From contig NC_046683.1 of NCBI RefSeq assembly GCF_009870125.1, positions 62,945,869 through 63,009,868 of the forward strand: 64,000 nucleotides of DNA, given 5' to 3'. The notes beneath the pieces were generated by a model. The model had not been told where the DNA came from and searched no databases. It was given only the letters and a program-made list of their open reading frames with translations. This stretch comes from Drosophila pseudoobscura (taxonomy: Eukaryota; Arthropoda; Insecta; Diptera; Drosophilidae). Below are positions 23,628 through 36,866 of this stretch, piece by piece (position 1 is the first letter of the stretch; every line of letters starts with the position of its first letter). Both the position numbers and the translations under genes were made by a program.

Positions 23628-26292
23628 CTTGTTATTATGCCCGCCAGGATAAGGAGAAACGCCATCCCAAGGTAGTTTCCTTTCCGCAGCTTTGCCTTGG
23701 GGTTTATAAATAAGAATGCCATCGCAGCAGAAAACGGAAAACTGTGAACCTTTCTGGGTGGTTGAGTAGGTGGGAGGGGCAACCTTCTCTGAACCCCGTC
23801 CGGGCATTGGATGGGTCGTAGTTCATTTCGTTCTCTTTGCTTTTCCGCTTTGCCAGTGAATTCAAACACTTTGGCCCCTCGGCCATCATGAGCAGGAGCA
23901 GCAGCAGCAGCCCGAGCTGAAGCTGGAGCCGGAGCTGGAGCTGAACTCGGAGTCGGAGAAGACAATGGCTCCACAAATTGTAGAAAAGTCGCATGTAATA
24001 AAAGTGCTGGCTGAAGCGCCAGTGCCACTGGTGCAACCGAATTGTATCTGTAAGATACACAGAGCAAAGGCAGAAGATACAGCGACTGAGGCTGAGAGCG
24101 GGCTAAGGGCTGAGGGCTGAAGGCTGAAGCGAAGCTACCAGCATTTATATTGTATTTACCTACTTGTTTTTTATTATCTACAAATGCTCTTACCCACCTT
24201 AGACCCCACCCAACCCCTTTGGACGGACGGCCCACCCCCCACCCGCACCCCCGACCCCGACCCCCCACCGATGTTCCTATCTAGTTCTATACGCTCAACG
24301 AAGCTGAAAAAACAAGTCGAGCGTCGCCTGCACTGCGCTCCGGGTATAAATATTTATCTTTTTCCTACTCCTTACACAAGTTCTATCGTTTTTTCTATCT
24401 TTTTCTTTTTTTTTTTTGTGTGTACTCTGTTCTGTTCATTGTTCTGGCCCTTTTGTTTTAAGGCAATCGGAATCGAAAACGAAAATCCTGAAGAGGAGAA
24501 AATATTGTCTATTGATTGATTGTTTGTTCTATTGCACGGCGCGCATTATTAGATACAATTTATTGTGCAGCAATGTGGAATGGCAGGCGCTGCCTCGGAT
24601 TATTGTTTATTTTATGACACGTGGCAGTGACTCCGGCTCGGCTTCAGCCTTCGTTCTGGCCAGGCTCATGCCAACAGGCCCTGACACGCGTCCTGCCCTA
24701 AGCCTTTTGCTAATAATGCCAATAACTGGCTCCGTCCACTCGTTGGACTACTCCACAGACAGAGATTGGACAGACTACATGAGTCCTTTGTGCTATAAGA
24801 CCAGAACCCAGTAAAACTGCTGCCCAATCGGGAGTCGACTCAGTGGATGACCCGGAAAGACAAGCTCCAAGTGGGCTCCAATGCTCTTAAAAGATCCAGT
24901 TGTTGGCTTTCTTTTAGTATTTCCTTCATAATATTCTCCATAGTGCGATCTGATCATAGATTAACCTTCTGTTATCCTGCAGATCAGAAAGTAATGGTAA
25001 GGCTTCCAACAAATGTATACACCCCACTCGTACCCTCTGATAAAGATATTAGCTATATTTTCTTAAGACAAATTCCCAATGCAACTGAAGAGAAAAGAAG
25101 ATACGAAATCAGCCATTTCTCATCTCAACTCAAGTTGAACCCTACTCTACCTCCCTCTTGCTCTCTCTGTCCCTTTCTATTTAACTATCACCATCTCTTT
25201 CCCTGCTATGCAAATAAAGCAAAACAGAAAGCAGGGTCCAGGCCAAGACGTTTCTGTAATTTCTGTTGTGTGTTTGACTTGACAAAGACCAAAAGTTTGC
25301 TCCAACAGTTGGCATGTGGATGAGTGGGAGTGCCGCTCGTATGGAAAGCATGTGTGGCATGTGTGGAAGGCAGCACCAGAAGCCGTCCAAATCGTCTTCA
25401 TCCAGTGTGCCTTTTGTTGCCAATGTCAGTTAGTTTAGTTACTTAATTGAATAGTTTGTTTTTGACATAATCTTTATGGGTCTTTTGTTTTTAATACCAC
25501 ACGCATGGAGCGAACAGAACAAAGTATGCCACTGCCAATACACACTTTATCCAGGAGGACCCTCTGACCAAGTCGGGAGTGGTACAAAGACGTCACACGG
25601 AGGGGCAGACACATCGTTAGGCATAAAGGAAGTTGATTGCATTCGGAACGAATGCCAGAGCCAATATCGTTTGAAATGATGCGTGAGGGGTACGAAAAGT
25701 TGGCCACACGATTACTTCCTGGTCAAGTAATTAGTTGATTGGTTGATCATTTAAAGAGATTGGATAGTGTGGTCATATTCTCAGCCTCCGATCACATCAT
25801 AGTTGGTTCTTCTTCCATCTACGGATGGAAACTTTAAAGCTACAATTATTCTTGAATATCTTACTGAAACATTTTTAATCTAAGTGAAAATATGAAAAAC
25901 TTTAGTGCTTTTTTCTCCGGGTGTCGTAATCCTTATACCGATAACGATAACGATAAATCAACGATAACTATTCAATCAACCCTCTGTCTTACCTTAACCC
26001 AGTGCTGACCAATGTCCAGTCTCGTCATCGTGTTGACGATGATGATGATGATGATGACCAGCACAAAAATCTTAGCCACATGGACGAATGCTTCCATAGA
26101 AAAGGCATTTGAAGCCTTCACATTGTTAGGAGAGCCTGGTTAGTCAATGAGGTCAGAGAACAAAAGGTTTCTCCCTATCCCTGTCCCATACCTATCCCCA
26201 GAAGCTCTTAGAACGGGCGCCTGACGCCTTTGAACCAAACTGAACGCTGCAAATTACAGCTACTGGGGCTACATCATCCCGAACATCGGCCC

Positions 26293-26320
26293 CATCATCA
26301 TCATCATCATCATCATCATC
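26293..26320. repeat. (ATC)n trinucleotide repeat
   Basis: About nine ATC units, directly readable. A related GAT run lies at 26038-26057. Confidence 0.85.
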
Positions 26321-26570
26321 AGCATCCTCAGCATCGTTGTCCTCCTCCATTTGTGTGTGTTCTTGGCACTTTAGGCGCCGTCGATGGCAGCTTATTGAGT
26401 GGCTTGTAATGTGTTGATGAGGGGGAGTGGATGGTGGTGGGGGTGTTGGGCTGTTAGGCTGTTCGGGACATGCTGTGGTGTGTGGCCAGAAGCATTGGCA
26501 GCTAGAACTCTGTGGCTGTTATTGTTTTATTGTATGGCGAGGATGAGCTGGACTGTGGACTTCTACTCCT

Positions 26571-26596
26571 GCAGCAACAGCAGCAGCAGCAGCAGA
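26571..26596. repeat. (CAG)n trinucleotide repeat
   Basis: A near-perfect run of CAG, one CAA interruption, directly readable. No coding context is supported. Confidence 0.85.
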
Positions 26597-26846
26597 TGAA
26601 GCAGCTATTGAAACTATGCCCTGTGTGTTCCTGGTTAATTAATTTCTGAACTGACCAACAAAGGACTCAAGCTAGGACTCTGCAGGGCAGGGCTGTCGCT
26701 CCCGTTGCTCCCCCCTCCTCCGATTACCGGAGACTGATGAAGTGGCGCTTTCAAGAGCTTACATGCAGCTTAGCCCCGCCTTTGGCTGCTCATCTCCGAC
26801 TTCGATTTAGTCACAAATTGGCCGTATAAGGTAAACAATTGAGTCG

Positions 26847-26902
26847 TAACCGAACCCAAGCCCAAACCCGGAACCGAACCCGAATCCGAACCCGAACCCG
26901 GG
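26847..26902. repeat. AACCCG/AACCCA hexamer-like tandem run
   Basis: Imperfect units of GAACCC/AAACCC/GAATCC over about 55 bases. They resemble simple telomere-like hexamers of other animals, but Drosophila telomeres do not use such repeats, so this is a local minisatellite. Confidence 0.7.
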
Positions 26903-29682
26903 GAACCCACACAGATCCTCAATCGGTTTGCTTCATATTTAATCAACCTGGGGGCAAAGGAGGCCTGCGAAATTAGTAAGACTTCCCCTTCATTTGATTT
27001 CGTTTCGGTGTATTTCTTGGGGTCCCCGCTTATTGAGTTGCCCTGTCCCGGGGCCATGGGTTTTTATATGATGCTGCTGCTACCTTTCCGCTCTCCCTCT
27101 CTGGGAGAACTGCCGCACTCCGTCCTTTTTCCCTTTGAACAAAGCAAACACCGAAGGGTCCGAGGAGGACTGAGGCAAAAGCGCATAAAGTCCAATAAAA
27201 AGTGTGCAGCAAGAAAAAGCAACAAGAACTATCTTTTCTATGGCTTCCAACTCTCGTTATCTGTTTTCGGGCCTTTCCTTTTTTGTTGCACCACTAATCC
27301 TGGCCATGAGCTCGGTCCTGGCCCGCACAGTGAGTGGGCAAGAGGTGGGGGTAGAGAGAGGGGACTGGCCAGGAAAGGACAGTATAGACCAGGCAGGACC
27401 ATCCTTGTTTGCTTTTGGCTTGTTACATTTTGATTAAAAAACGCCCACGCGCATAAGTCGACCAGTGAAGGGGATAGAGACAGAGAACGGGGATAGAGAT
27501 GGATAGATAGAGCGACACACTCCCGTACTCCCCGCCCATCACCAAATGCGAACACCCGCACGGCCGTCCGGCTCCGACTCCGGGTCAAATGTTTGGTCCA
27601 CCCAAAAAAATTTCACAATAGTGCAGTCAAAGACAAAAAGAAAATGTTAAGTTGGAATTGGGCGGCAGTTTGAAGTTTTAATTGAACATTTATCAAGTCA
27701 ATTGGGAAGACATATATCCCTAACATGGTACGGTAGGGCAAGGCGGTGGGCTGTCGTTCGAACATCGTGACATTGTCTTGTGACCCGAGATGCAAGGACA
27801 AACATCCGCAGATGAATCAATCGAGAAATGTAGCAATGAAGTGAGAAAGAAAATGAGTTTTATCAACCTTATCTTAGGTGAAGATGTGCAAGGACTATAG
27901 AATAAGAAATATTCCGATGAGGGTAAACAAATTGAGGGAAACTAATTTAAAAAAAAATCCAAAGAATGAAAGTTTATAAGACAGAAACGCCCTAAAAATA
28001 TATCTTCTTGAAATGTATTTTCCAAGCCTCATACAATACAAAACCTTTCTTTTGGTGAGAACAGCCCTGAGCAAAGAACGAACATAATAACTGAAAAATA
28101 AATACTCAGAACGACCTTCTCTAACAGCTCTCTTTATCTGCTCCCTTTTGTAGATTACCTTCCATTCAATTAGAGAAATATCAATTGCAGATATATGGAG
28201 TTGCCACGTACTCCGTTTTGTACAAGGATAAGCCTCCCACTGCATAGAAGTCAAGGCCCAAACAAAAGATTCATCAAGTTTTTGTGTAACCTAATTTTTT
28301 GTTCTTATTTTCTTGTTGGTGGAGATTTCATTCTCTGCTTTTTGGTGGAGTGACTTTTGTAGATGGAACACGAATTCCAATTCAGAACAACAGATCCCAG
28401 CCCATGCCCATGTCCATGCCCGAATCCGAATCCGAGCCGAATCCGACCCCGAACCACTGGAGTTGAGCGCCCAATAACTGTGATTGTGTTAATTTAAATG
28501 TCAGTCAAGTAATATTTTTGCACACAACGGACGATGGGATCACTAGCCAGGCCAGAGCCCCACTCCCCGCAGCACCCCGCAGCACCCCGCCTCCTGTTTA
28601 TTTGCTACGTGCTCTTTGTGCATTGTGTGGCATTGAGGCGTGCAGGACGTAGGCGTGGCCCAGGCTAAAAGCGGATAATCTACCAAACAAAAAAAATAAA
28701 ATAAAAAATTATTTTAAAATTCCTAACAGGTTCAAAGGAAGTGAAAATGTGTTGCTTGTTTATGAAGCGAGAGGTTAGGTGGGTGGGTGCCTGGCTGGAT
28801 GGTATTTCTGGTGCGGGGATGAATGGATGGCGGTTGGCGGTTGGTATGGGAGGTGTGAGGGGCATACCCCAAATCCAACTTAAGCTATGCGGGGGGTCGA
28901 CGTCGACGTCCAAGGGCAAACGCATGTGCAAACGCATGAAATTTCATTGCTTGATTGTCCCACAAACACACACACACAGACGCACTCGAACAGCCATGGC
29001 TGTATGCCTGTGTGCGTGTGTATCTATGTGTGGCTACATAATTTTGCGCTTGAATTCATCTCTGAGCCGTGCCACGCTTAGAGAAGGGCCTGAGGTGAGG
29101 AGGAGCGACCCAGATGCCTCCAGAGAGACCTCCAGAGAACCGCCTGCATTCGTTAGTGAAAGCAAATACCAAGGCAACCCTCACCTCACACCCCCCGCCA
29201 TCCGCTAGAATCATGGCCCAAGGCCTAGGGATGGGTGTGGAGACGGAGACGGAGACCCACTCACTTGAACCACTCTAATCCAAGGTGCCTGCATTTACAA
29301 TATTTTGTTTACTTGGCCAAGGAATTACAGCTAAGTCGGGCAGTTTGTCATACTGAAGTATGGCCAGAGAAAGGTGACAAGGATATGCCACCTCCCAGTA
29401 CATACATACAAGTAAACCTCTCTGATCAGGCTAGTACTATAATGCGGATATTAGTTAGAGACACGCCGAATGGAGGGCTAGTCTATTGGGGGGGATTTCC
29501 TTATTGATCATAAAGCGAATGATCGCAGGAGAACGAGAAACTCCTTTAAAATAATATACTGAATGGAATGGACCAGATGGAAGCATCCTTCTTTCTACAC
29601 TAAATAAGACACCGATAAAATAAGGCATACGATAAGCCACCTATGTCCTGGCCATAGATCTTTAGCCATTTCAAACACTTAC

Positions 29683-29717
29683 CATTGTTGAGGGCAATTG
29701 TAGGACATCAGGCGAGG
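29683..29717 (-). other. candidate 35-nt microexon
   Basis: On the minus strand a long pyrimidine-rich tract made of TTCTGGTCCTGG units ends in CTATCCAG. A 35-nt exon follows (29717-29683), ending CAACAATG before GTAAGTG, a near-consensus donor. Two frames are open (PRLMSYNCPQQ and SPDVLQLPSTM). The splice sites are among the best in the intron-like stretch, though the pyrimidine tract is itself a repeat. If real it belongs to the same minus-strand locus as the other candidates. Confidence 0.35.
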
Positions 29718-30742
29718 CTGGATAGGGCCAGGACCAGGACCAGAAGCAGGACCAGAAGCAAGAGCAGGGAGCTGGGGAACTCATATCCCCGAGGAGAATC
29801 CCCCAGGACGAACCCTCCCTAGACGTGGTGGTGGCGTATGCGTGATTTTTTCTTCACTCGCTGCTATGCTAATTCAATTTTGTTTGCCCTGTCTACACGC
29901 AATGTAATGAGAAGCACAAACAGTGTAGAGGAAAAAGATAATGATGGCGATGATGATGTGTTCACAATTCCCACCCTGGAGCGGAGCGGACCGGCATGGC
30001 CACGTGGCAGGAGTCTGGGACTGGATCTGCCCCCGACCATCCGACCATCCAACGTCACGTGCTGGTGGGGCGGGCACCGGGTCGGTCCTTCGTTTGGGCA
30101 TCTGCCGTACATCATTTTTTACACACAAATGCATATTTATTTTTAATTAAAAACTTATTAAAAACTAGTTAAGCATCAACTGCAGCATTTTTAATTACTT
30201 TCGACAAAAGCTCGACCTCTCTCGCTCGACAACGCTCCCCCCTCCCCCCCCCCCTCGCCGACAGTTCGCTCTTTTTGCATTCTCATCAATGCAAAAGACG
30301 TTTGCATAAAGCTCTTCAAATTGAGAGCGCCCAGAGGGAGGACCTCGACGGCCAGGAACTTACTAGTTACCCCTTGGCCAAAACCGCCGATCGGCACGGC
30401 ACAGTGGTTTCAACTGAAATGCGAATTGGGGGGAAATTTGCGTGGAGATCCCTGCTTTCCCAGAGGCTACGCAGCTCTCTACCAATTTCCTTTTGAAGAA
30501 CTTAGCCATATTCTGTATTGGAACTTCATTTGCTCCTCTTTACCAACTTTTCCACACACAAACTTTCACTCATTTCCCTTAACCAAAAAATTCTTTACAT
30601 CACGGATTTTCGCAGAATGCAATTCCGTCCTCGCTGCTTTTTCGCAATGAACTTTTGTCCACTGTGACCCGAGGGGTCCTGGACGGGACGAGACGGGACA
30701 GGACTCTGACCCTATTGACTCATCGTTGATGGCTCGTCCGGC

Positions 30743-30770
30743 GGCTGCTGCTGCTGCTGCTGCTGCTGCT
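30743..30770. repeat. (CTG)n trinucleotide repeat
   Basis: About nine GCT/CTG units, directly readable. Confidence 0.85.
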
Positions 30771-30933
30771 ACGGCTTCTGCTGCATAGATTTCAATAGTC
30801 CAACATTTGCCTTTGGGTGGCGTTGCGTCATCAGTTCCCTTACCCCTCTATATCCACCCCTCTGGCCGACCGAAATTTGCATTGCTGATATTGAAAGTTT
30901 TTTGTTGTCGGTGCGCACTTTTCTCTACCATTT

Positions 30934-30960
30934 TTGTTGTTGTTGTTGTTGTTGTTGTTG
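30934..30960. repeat. (TTG)n trinucleotide repeat
   Basis: About nine TTG units, directly readable. Confidence 0.85.
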
Positions 30961-33900
30961 TCTATGATTTATGTTGGTCCGTTGTGTGTGGGGGCGTGGC
31001 ACGTCTGTGCATGTTCTGCGGTTGCGTTTTTAAGGCTGACGAGCAGAATCCTCCCTAAAACCTCGTCTGTTCCGCGCCCCGTCCCGCCTCGACCCCTCTT
31101 TGCAATTGGAATTCAAAGTCCTTTTTGGTTTGGCAATTCTGTAAGCGAAATTGCCGCTGTCTCGTTTTTCTGCGTTTTCATTTTCATCGTCTCGTTTTTC
31201 TTCTTTTTTTTATCCTGCGCAGTTATTAGAAGAAAATGCCTTCCACTTTTTCCCGCTAGTACCACCGAGAGTGTGGGTAAGGGGGTGGGTGGAGGTGGGT
31301 CACAGTTGGCCAGCCAGGCTTCAGCTTTTTTTCTCCTGCCTGATGAGGGTTCCTCTGCTGGTTCCCCTTCTGGGGTTGAGCTTCTTTCAATTTTCGTTGG
31401 AGTTTTTTGCGAAGGGTTAACAGGGTTGACATCTTGCGCTGGAAATTCCGGTTTCCGCTGCAGTTTTCTTTGAACGGGACACGAATTTCGGTCCTCGTTT
31501 CTTTTAGAGCCAGCCAGACCTTTGTTGCCCCTCTGGGACCATATTTCGGCCTCGCTTTGTGGCCATTTTCGATGGCAAAAGCTTTTCAAGAGCTATAGAA
31601 ATCGGTTTTCAGATGACCCATTGACCAAAAACCTACTGCTACGCTTCTTGCCAAAGCCCCTACAAAATCTCAAAGATGATCTCAAAGATGAAAACCCATT
31701 CCCATCGGATATATACAGCCATAGCCATAGCCATAGCCATGTTGGTAAGCTTACATTTGTGGCCACAATTTATCTTCTAATTCCCCCTTGTATGGCTTAT
31801 AATAATCCCCCCCGCTTGTCTGGGCCTTCTTTCACTCGTACTGTCCTAATTCCATTTGTCAGAGCTGAAATATTTATGTATCTGGCAATTCAAATGGCTA
31901 TAAATCAAGCACTTAAAGCAAATGTCAGCCACTCACCCGAAAATAAGTTTTGGGTTTTGGTCTTTCACAAATTATTCAGTTTCTTCGATTTGGTTCGGCT
32001 ATGATTTTTCTCCTATAGAAGGGCCTTGGCATATTTCTATATCGAAATTGTACACAAACTTTGAACTGTCCCCCCCACCCACATATGCAATATTCATACA
32101 TATATATGTATATACATTTACATATAATCGCACTTGTGATGCCATTTGCTGATTTCACAGTTGAAGTGCTGCTCGAAAGCTGGCTGGAAATTAAATGGCA
32201 AAGTCAAAAGAGAGAACAAAGTTTTTCCGCACACATATTTTGGCCAACAAACAGCTGACACTGACTCTTCTTCCTCCCTTACAGCCCCTGTCTCTCTTGC
32301 ACCCTTTTGGTCCAGTTTTTCTTGTTATTTTTTATGTGCCTTTGCCTTTGCCGACGCCAACGCCAACGCCGACGCCGACCTCCCGGCCTGGCTCTGAAGA
32401 GTCCTGAACAACAGGACAACAAAAAGCGAAAGCTCGCACATAACTCGTCCTACTATCTCTCTCTTTATCTATTTCCCTCTCTTTCTCCATGTGTGTGTGT
32501 TGTCCTGTTTCTTCTGTCTGTCTGCCTGTCTGTCGTTATGTTATAAAAAAGGTTTGTGCTACATTTACATTATGGCGCTCCAGCGACAATAACAAAAACA
32601 AACGGCATAATCTACAAGAATAATTGAAGAGATCCGCATGAAAAAACGAATAGCAGATGCACTTACTAAGAAGTAATCCACTATCTCCCACGGAAGGAAT
32701 GACACAGCCTACACTCGTAGATCCTAAAACCTAAGGGAAGTATACAGATGAACATATACTTTCTTTCTTTCACGATTCATACAATATCAAAGGACCCTAC
32801 AACATAATGGAACCCCTAACAGAGTCCACTTTGTAAAATCTTGAGATAACCCACAATTCATGATTGTAAGACACTAATTTTTGCCTGCCAGCTTTTAGAG
32901 CCACAAAAAGAAGGACCTGAACTGATCGGGGTCACCAGACACACAAACACCAATATCAGATTATTCCTCTAAGAAAAAACTCTCATCCTGGGCATCATTT
33001 ATCCTTATGTGCAGCTCATTACACAGCTAATATACCCCACAATCCCTATAGAGCAGCAACAACAAATAGTCGCCTTTGGCTTGGCAGTCATCTCCGTTCA
33101 GTGTGGCACACACCCTTCACACCTTTTGGTGCCCTTCCTCTAGGCCTCATTCCTTTCTTCGTAATTTTTTTTTGGCGGGCATTACAAAACTTTTGCCTCG
33201 TTTCGGTCTGTCTGTATGTCCCACTCTCTGTGTGTGTGTGTGTGGCTGTGGCAGGAGTGCGCTTGTGGCAGGCTCAGGGATCGCAGACATACATAATTGA
33301 ATGCTTGAAAAAGGCAGGCCGACAACAAGAACAACAGGCTGGCAGGCAGGCATTCAGGCCTTCTAACATCCTGGCCTGTCCCGGCCCCATGTCTGACTGT
33401 GTTCAGGACTCCACTTGGTCGTTGGTGCTGGCTGCCTTTGGTGGTTGCTGGTTGCTGGGTGCTAGGGGATGGGTGTTTGGTGGTGCATTGCTTTGGGCCA
33501 AAACAAGGAATGTTACAATTATGTTCTCTTCACACTTTTCAGCAATTTATGTTTGGTATGTGAATGTTGGCCCCGAACCCCCTCTCCATCGCTTAGCCAC
33601 AGCTTGACACTAGAAACTGGGCCCACAATAATAATAAGGACAACAGCAACAACTACATACAGCAAAGGATCCTGCTTAGTTGCCCTTCTTGGGGCCGGAG
33701 TTTGAGTGCCGGGCTGTCGGAGGTCTGTGTGTGGCCTTTTGGGCCATTTGCAATTATATTTTTCCCTCTGGTTAGTTATTGTATTTATGTCGCTTAAAAA
33801 GCCTTGCAACTTTTGGCCATGATTTATGCCTTTGGAATTGGATTTTCTCTCTGTCTCTAGGCCCCCCTCTCTCTCTCTCTCTCTCTGTCTGTCTCCCCCT

Positions 33901-36608
33901 GCCCCTGCCCTTGTCCCAGTCTCTTTCTCGTTTTCTCTGGCTGAGTTTCTTTTTGACTGTTTTGGCGGCCTCATTTTTGTTCTTTCGGGGCTCGTTCTCT
34001 CGCTGCCAGAGCCGGCGTCAACAATAATTCATGACAAGAACACAAGTGGCAACAGTTTGTCAGTGAGTCGAGTCGTGGGTGCAGCTTAAAGCGGCAGCGT
34101 AACCCTCGAAAATTGCTGTTAAATAACGGTTTGTTTTTATATGCTTCAAAATGTGCCAAATGTCGCACCTGCAAGAGGTAGAAAGCAATCCCTCTGTCAG
34201 ACCAAAGGATTATCCTCAAAAGACCTTTAAGAGCAATTCCTCTCAGGATTATAGACGAAGACACAAGAAGGGGTTGATGGTTGAGGGTTGAGAGAGCATC
34301 CAGCTTCGGTCTGCTGCTCTTCTAAAAGCTAGAGAGCTACGTTATGTCAACGGTTTTTGGCTTACGTTACGCATACGTATCAGTTGTCCCCATTTTGGCC
34401 ATAGCAATGGGATCAGGGGAGAGTATGGAACGTCGTCTGGCCGGGTGGTAGACCAAGACCACCCCCGCCGATGCTCGCCCGACTGCACTGAAACACACAA
34501 TGGAGTTATTCCAACGGAAAAACACATGCACTTCCGTCGATGTTGACAACGGCAGGCGGGGCAGCTAGGGAATGGCAACGGGACAGCTTCGGCAACGAGG
34601 GAAACCGGGGGCAACTATGGGGAAGGAGACCGTGTGGAGGAGGCAGCCAGAGAACGATGCCAGCGGGCATCAGCAGCCGGCCTCGTCGCCCCTGCCGGAG
34701 ATGGCTGAAAGGTGGAGACGTGGACGATAGCGTTGGCAGCAGAGGACAGAATGGAGCACCTACGGCCAGGCGATAATTGAGGCATGTTGAGCGGTAAGGG
34801 AAAGTCAGACCCCAGGCAGTGCTTTCATATTGAATGATATGAAAATATGTACCCAAAATGAACCATTTAATGGGAGATATTTGTGCTCCTTCCTCTTCAT
34901 TTAAGCTGAAAAATGTAAGGAAGATACCAGATATATTAATTGTTCCACACATGATCCTTAAGTCGTTTATCGAGCTCCTTTCAATCTGGGAGCACATCTT
35001 TGCTTCAAATTTAATACACCAATCATTGGGAGTGCTGGAATTTCCTGGAATCCCCCGGGAATGGATGGATCAAAGTTGAAGCTCATTAGAGCGGTCGTTT
35101 CAGCCTCAACCAAAATCGGAACGCTAACACACTTTCATCACTCTGCCATACACATACTACAAGCCCCTTAACGTGGCACAGGAGCGTGGCAACCTTCCAA
35201 CCTTCCTTCAGCGAAAGGCAACTCGTAAAATGCAAATAATGCAACCAGCAAACGTTGTGGAGCCGAGAGGAGAGGGGAACGACAGTTGGTTGCAGGATGA
35301 AGTGGTGGGGCAGGCAGGGAGGAGACGGTAGTAGGAGACGGTAGTGCCTCCATAGAGCGGTACGGGCAGGATGACGTCGCCCAGACTATCGCAAACGATG
35401 CTAACTGACGATGGCAACTGGCAGTGACTGCCACAGCTTTTCTTTTTCACTTGGGCTTCTCTTCCTCTGTCTCCGCCTCTGCCACTGCCACTGCCTCTGC
35501 CACTGCCACTACCTCTGTCCCTGGCAGTCCCTGCGATAGCTTCTTCTTTTTAGTATTTCTAGTAGAACTAGAAGATTTTTCATATTTTCTGGCTGCTGCA
35601 GCAGCTCCGCGCGACTCCAAAAATGAAACCGAGCATGCAAAACGAGGCAACGAAGAAGATGCAGTCGCTGGGCGAGCTACAAAGCGGTGTGAAGGCATGC
35701 GGGGGGGTTACGAGTGTGAGTGCAGATTAATGGATGTTGATTTTACAAATTCAAATGGCAAAAATATGCAAGCAAGTGTAAGAGATGCCATGCACTGCGA
35801 GAAAATCATCAAAGAAATCCATAGTCCTTCGAAAATGAAGCAAAAACTTAAACGTTCAGCCTTCTCCCTATAATCGCAAAGATTGAACTGGTATGCAATG
35901 ACATGAAAAGACTGCTTAAAGCTTATTATCTGCAAAATGTAAAATCTCACGTGACTGAGTTTCTCTTAGTGTAGCCGTCATCTGGGACAGTGGGATCCGA
36001 TGCTCTAGTGTGACTGTGACTGCAGGAGCTTCCTTCCACTCGGGCTTTCAATTCCGATTCCAAATCCGAGTCCAACTGCTCCATCGCAGATCTCTCACTC
36101 TCGCTGTCCCACTCTTTCTCTCTCTATATCTCTTTCTCTCTCTCTCTTTCTACTGCGGACGGCGCATTGTTGTCGCAAATGCGATAACTTAGCTACCAAT
36201 ATGCGTTGACTGCCAGCAGAGAGTGGGTGGGAGAGGGAGAGAACAGCAGTTGGGATGAGCGTATAACTCAATGCAAAGAGCAGAGGGAGGGCATGTGTGG
36301 GTGTGGGTGTGTGTGAGTGTGTGTGAGTGTGTGGGCGAGCAGCAGCAGCGACGGCAGCAGCAGCATATGCACGGCTGCATTTGTCAGCGAAGCACAAAAA
36401 TGAGACAAAGTGACGCAGGCTGCCGGGCTCCTATCTCTCTCTCTCACTCTCTCCCACTGTCTCCTCCGCCACTCCGGCAGTGCCTGTAACTTGAGCATAG
36501 AAATAAATGCGCATTTATGGCTGGCAATTCAAAAGTCTTTAAGATTTTCACATTCCATGCATTGTGTGTCTGCCAGGGACGGAAATCGGACGGAGCCCAA
36601 GTCATTTT

Positions 36609-36648
36609 TTTATTTGCTATACCCTCTAGAGTGTAAATAATGAGGGGT
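36609..36648. repeat. short inverted repeat, CTATACCCTC / GAGGGGTATG
   Basis: Arms ATACCCTC and GAGGGGTAT face each other across a loop of about 20 AT-rich bases. Similar TATACCC-ended arms occur at 14411-14451 and 38491-38622, so these may be pieces of one dispersed element family. Confidence 0.4.
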
Positions 36649-36818
36649 ATGCTCATAGCACAAAACCTCAATCAAATTCCGTTATCGTAGAACACCAGCA
36701 GATCGGAGAGAAAAAGAGAGTACCAGAAATTAAGCGAGGGCCAGCTTGCGCTCACAGAAGAAAGATAATGGAAAAAGGGAGATGTCAAAGCTCGAAACAA
36801 AGCTTTCGTGCGACTTAC

Positions 36819-36866
36819 CTTCGTGGATGTGGATGATTTTGAAGATAGGGAGAGCAGCCAAAAGCT
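36819..36866 (-). other. candidate short exon with strong donor
   Basis: On the minus strand the sequence CCACATCCACGAAG is followed by GTAAGTCG, a near-consensus donor (exon end 36819). An upstream acceptor GCAG at 36867-36870 would give a 48-nt exon, open in more than one frame; one reads LLAALPIFKIIHIHE. It could instead be the 3' end of a longer noncoding first exon. Exon status rests on the donor alone. Confidence 0.25.

Larger units (their letters stand above)
23628..29682. other. non-coding, intron-like
   Basis: No supportable gene. A 78-nt exon-like minus segment at 25993-26070 (donor GTAAGA) is open only because a GAT repeat reads as isoleucines. There is an AT-rich low-complexity stretch at 27900-28300. 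A GGTATAAATA string at 24341-24350 looks like a TATA box but has no gene behind it. Confidence 0.55.
29718..36818. other. non-coding, intron-like, microsatellite-rich
   Basis: No supportable gene. There is a C-run near 30236-30254, CTG and TTG repeats (listed separately), CATAGC units near 31719-31741, CT runs (33867-33886, 36116-36150), GTGTGA units near 36296-36333, and AT-rich unique DNA in 32550-33060. The longest frames are driven by repeats. Confidence 0.6.

Noticed and set aside
23621..24268. 215-codon minus-strand frame
   Set aside because: Ala/Pro/Ser low complexity from GC-rich repeats; two frames are open in parallel. Only the 23591-23627 segment has splice support.
24341..24350. 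GGTATAAATA, a strong TATA-like string on the plus strand
   Set aside because: No plausible initiator, start codon with good frame or poly(A) signal follows it.
25993..26070. 78-nt minus exon-like segment with donor GTAAGA and a hydrophobic frame
   Set aside because: The hydrophobic stretch is just a GAT repeat read as isoleucine on the other strand; the acceptor is ordinary.
26847..26902. Telomere-like AACCCG repeats
   Set aside because: Drosophila telomeres are retrotransposon-based; the run is short, imperfect and internal.
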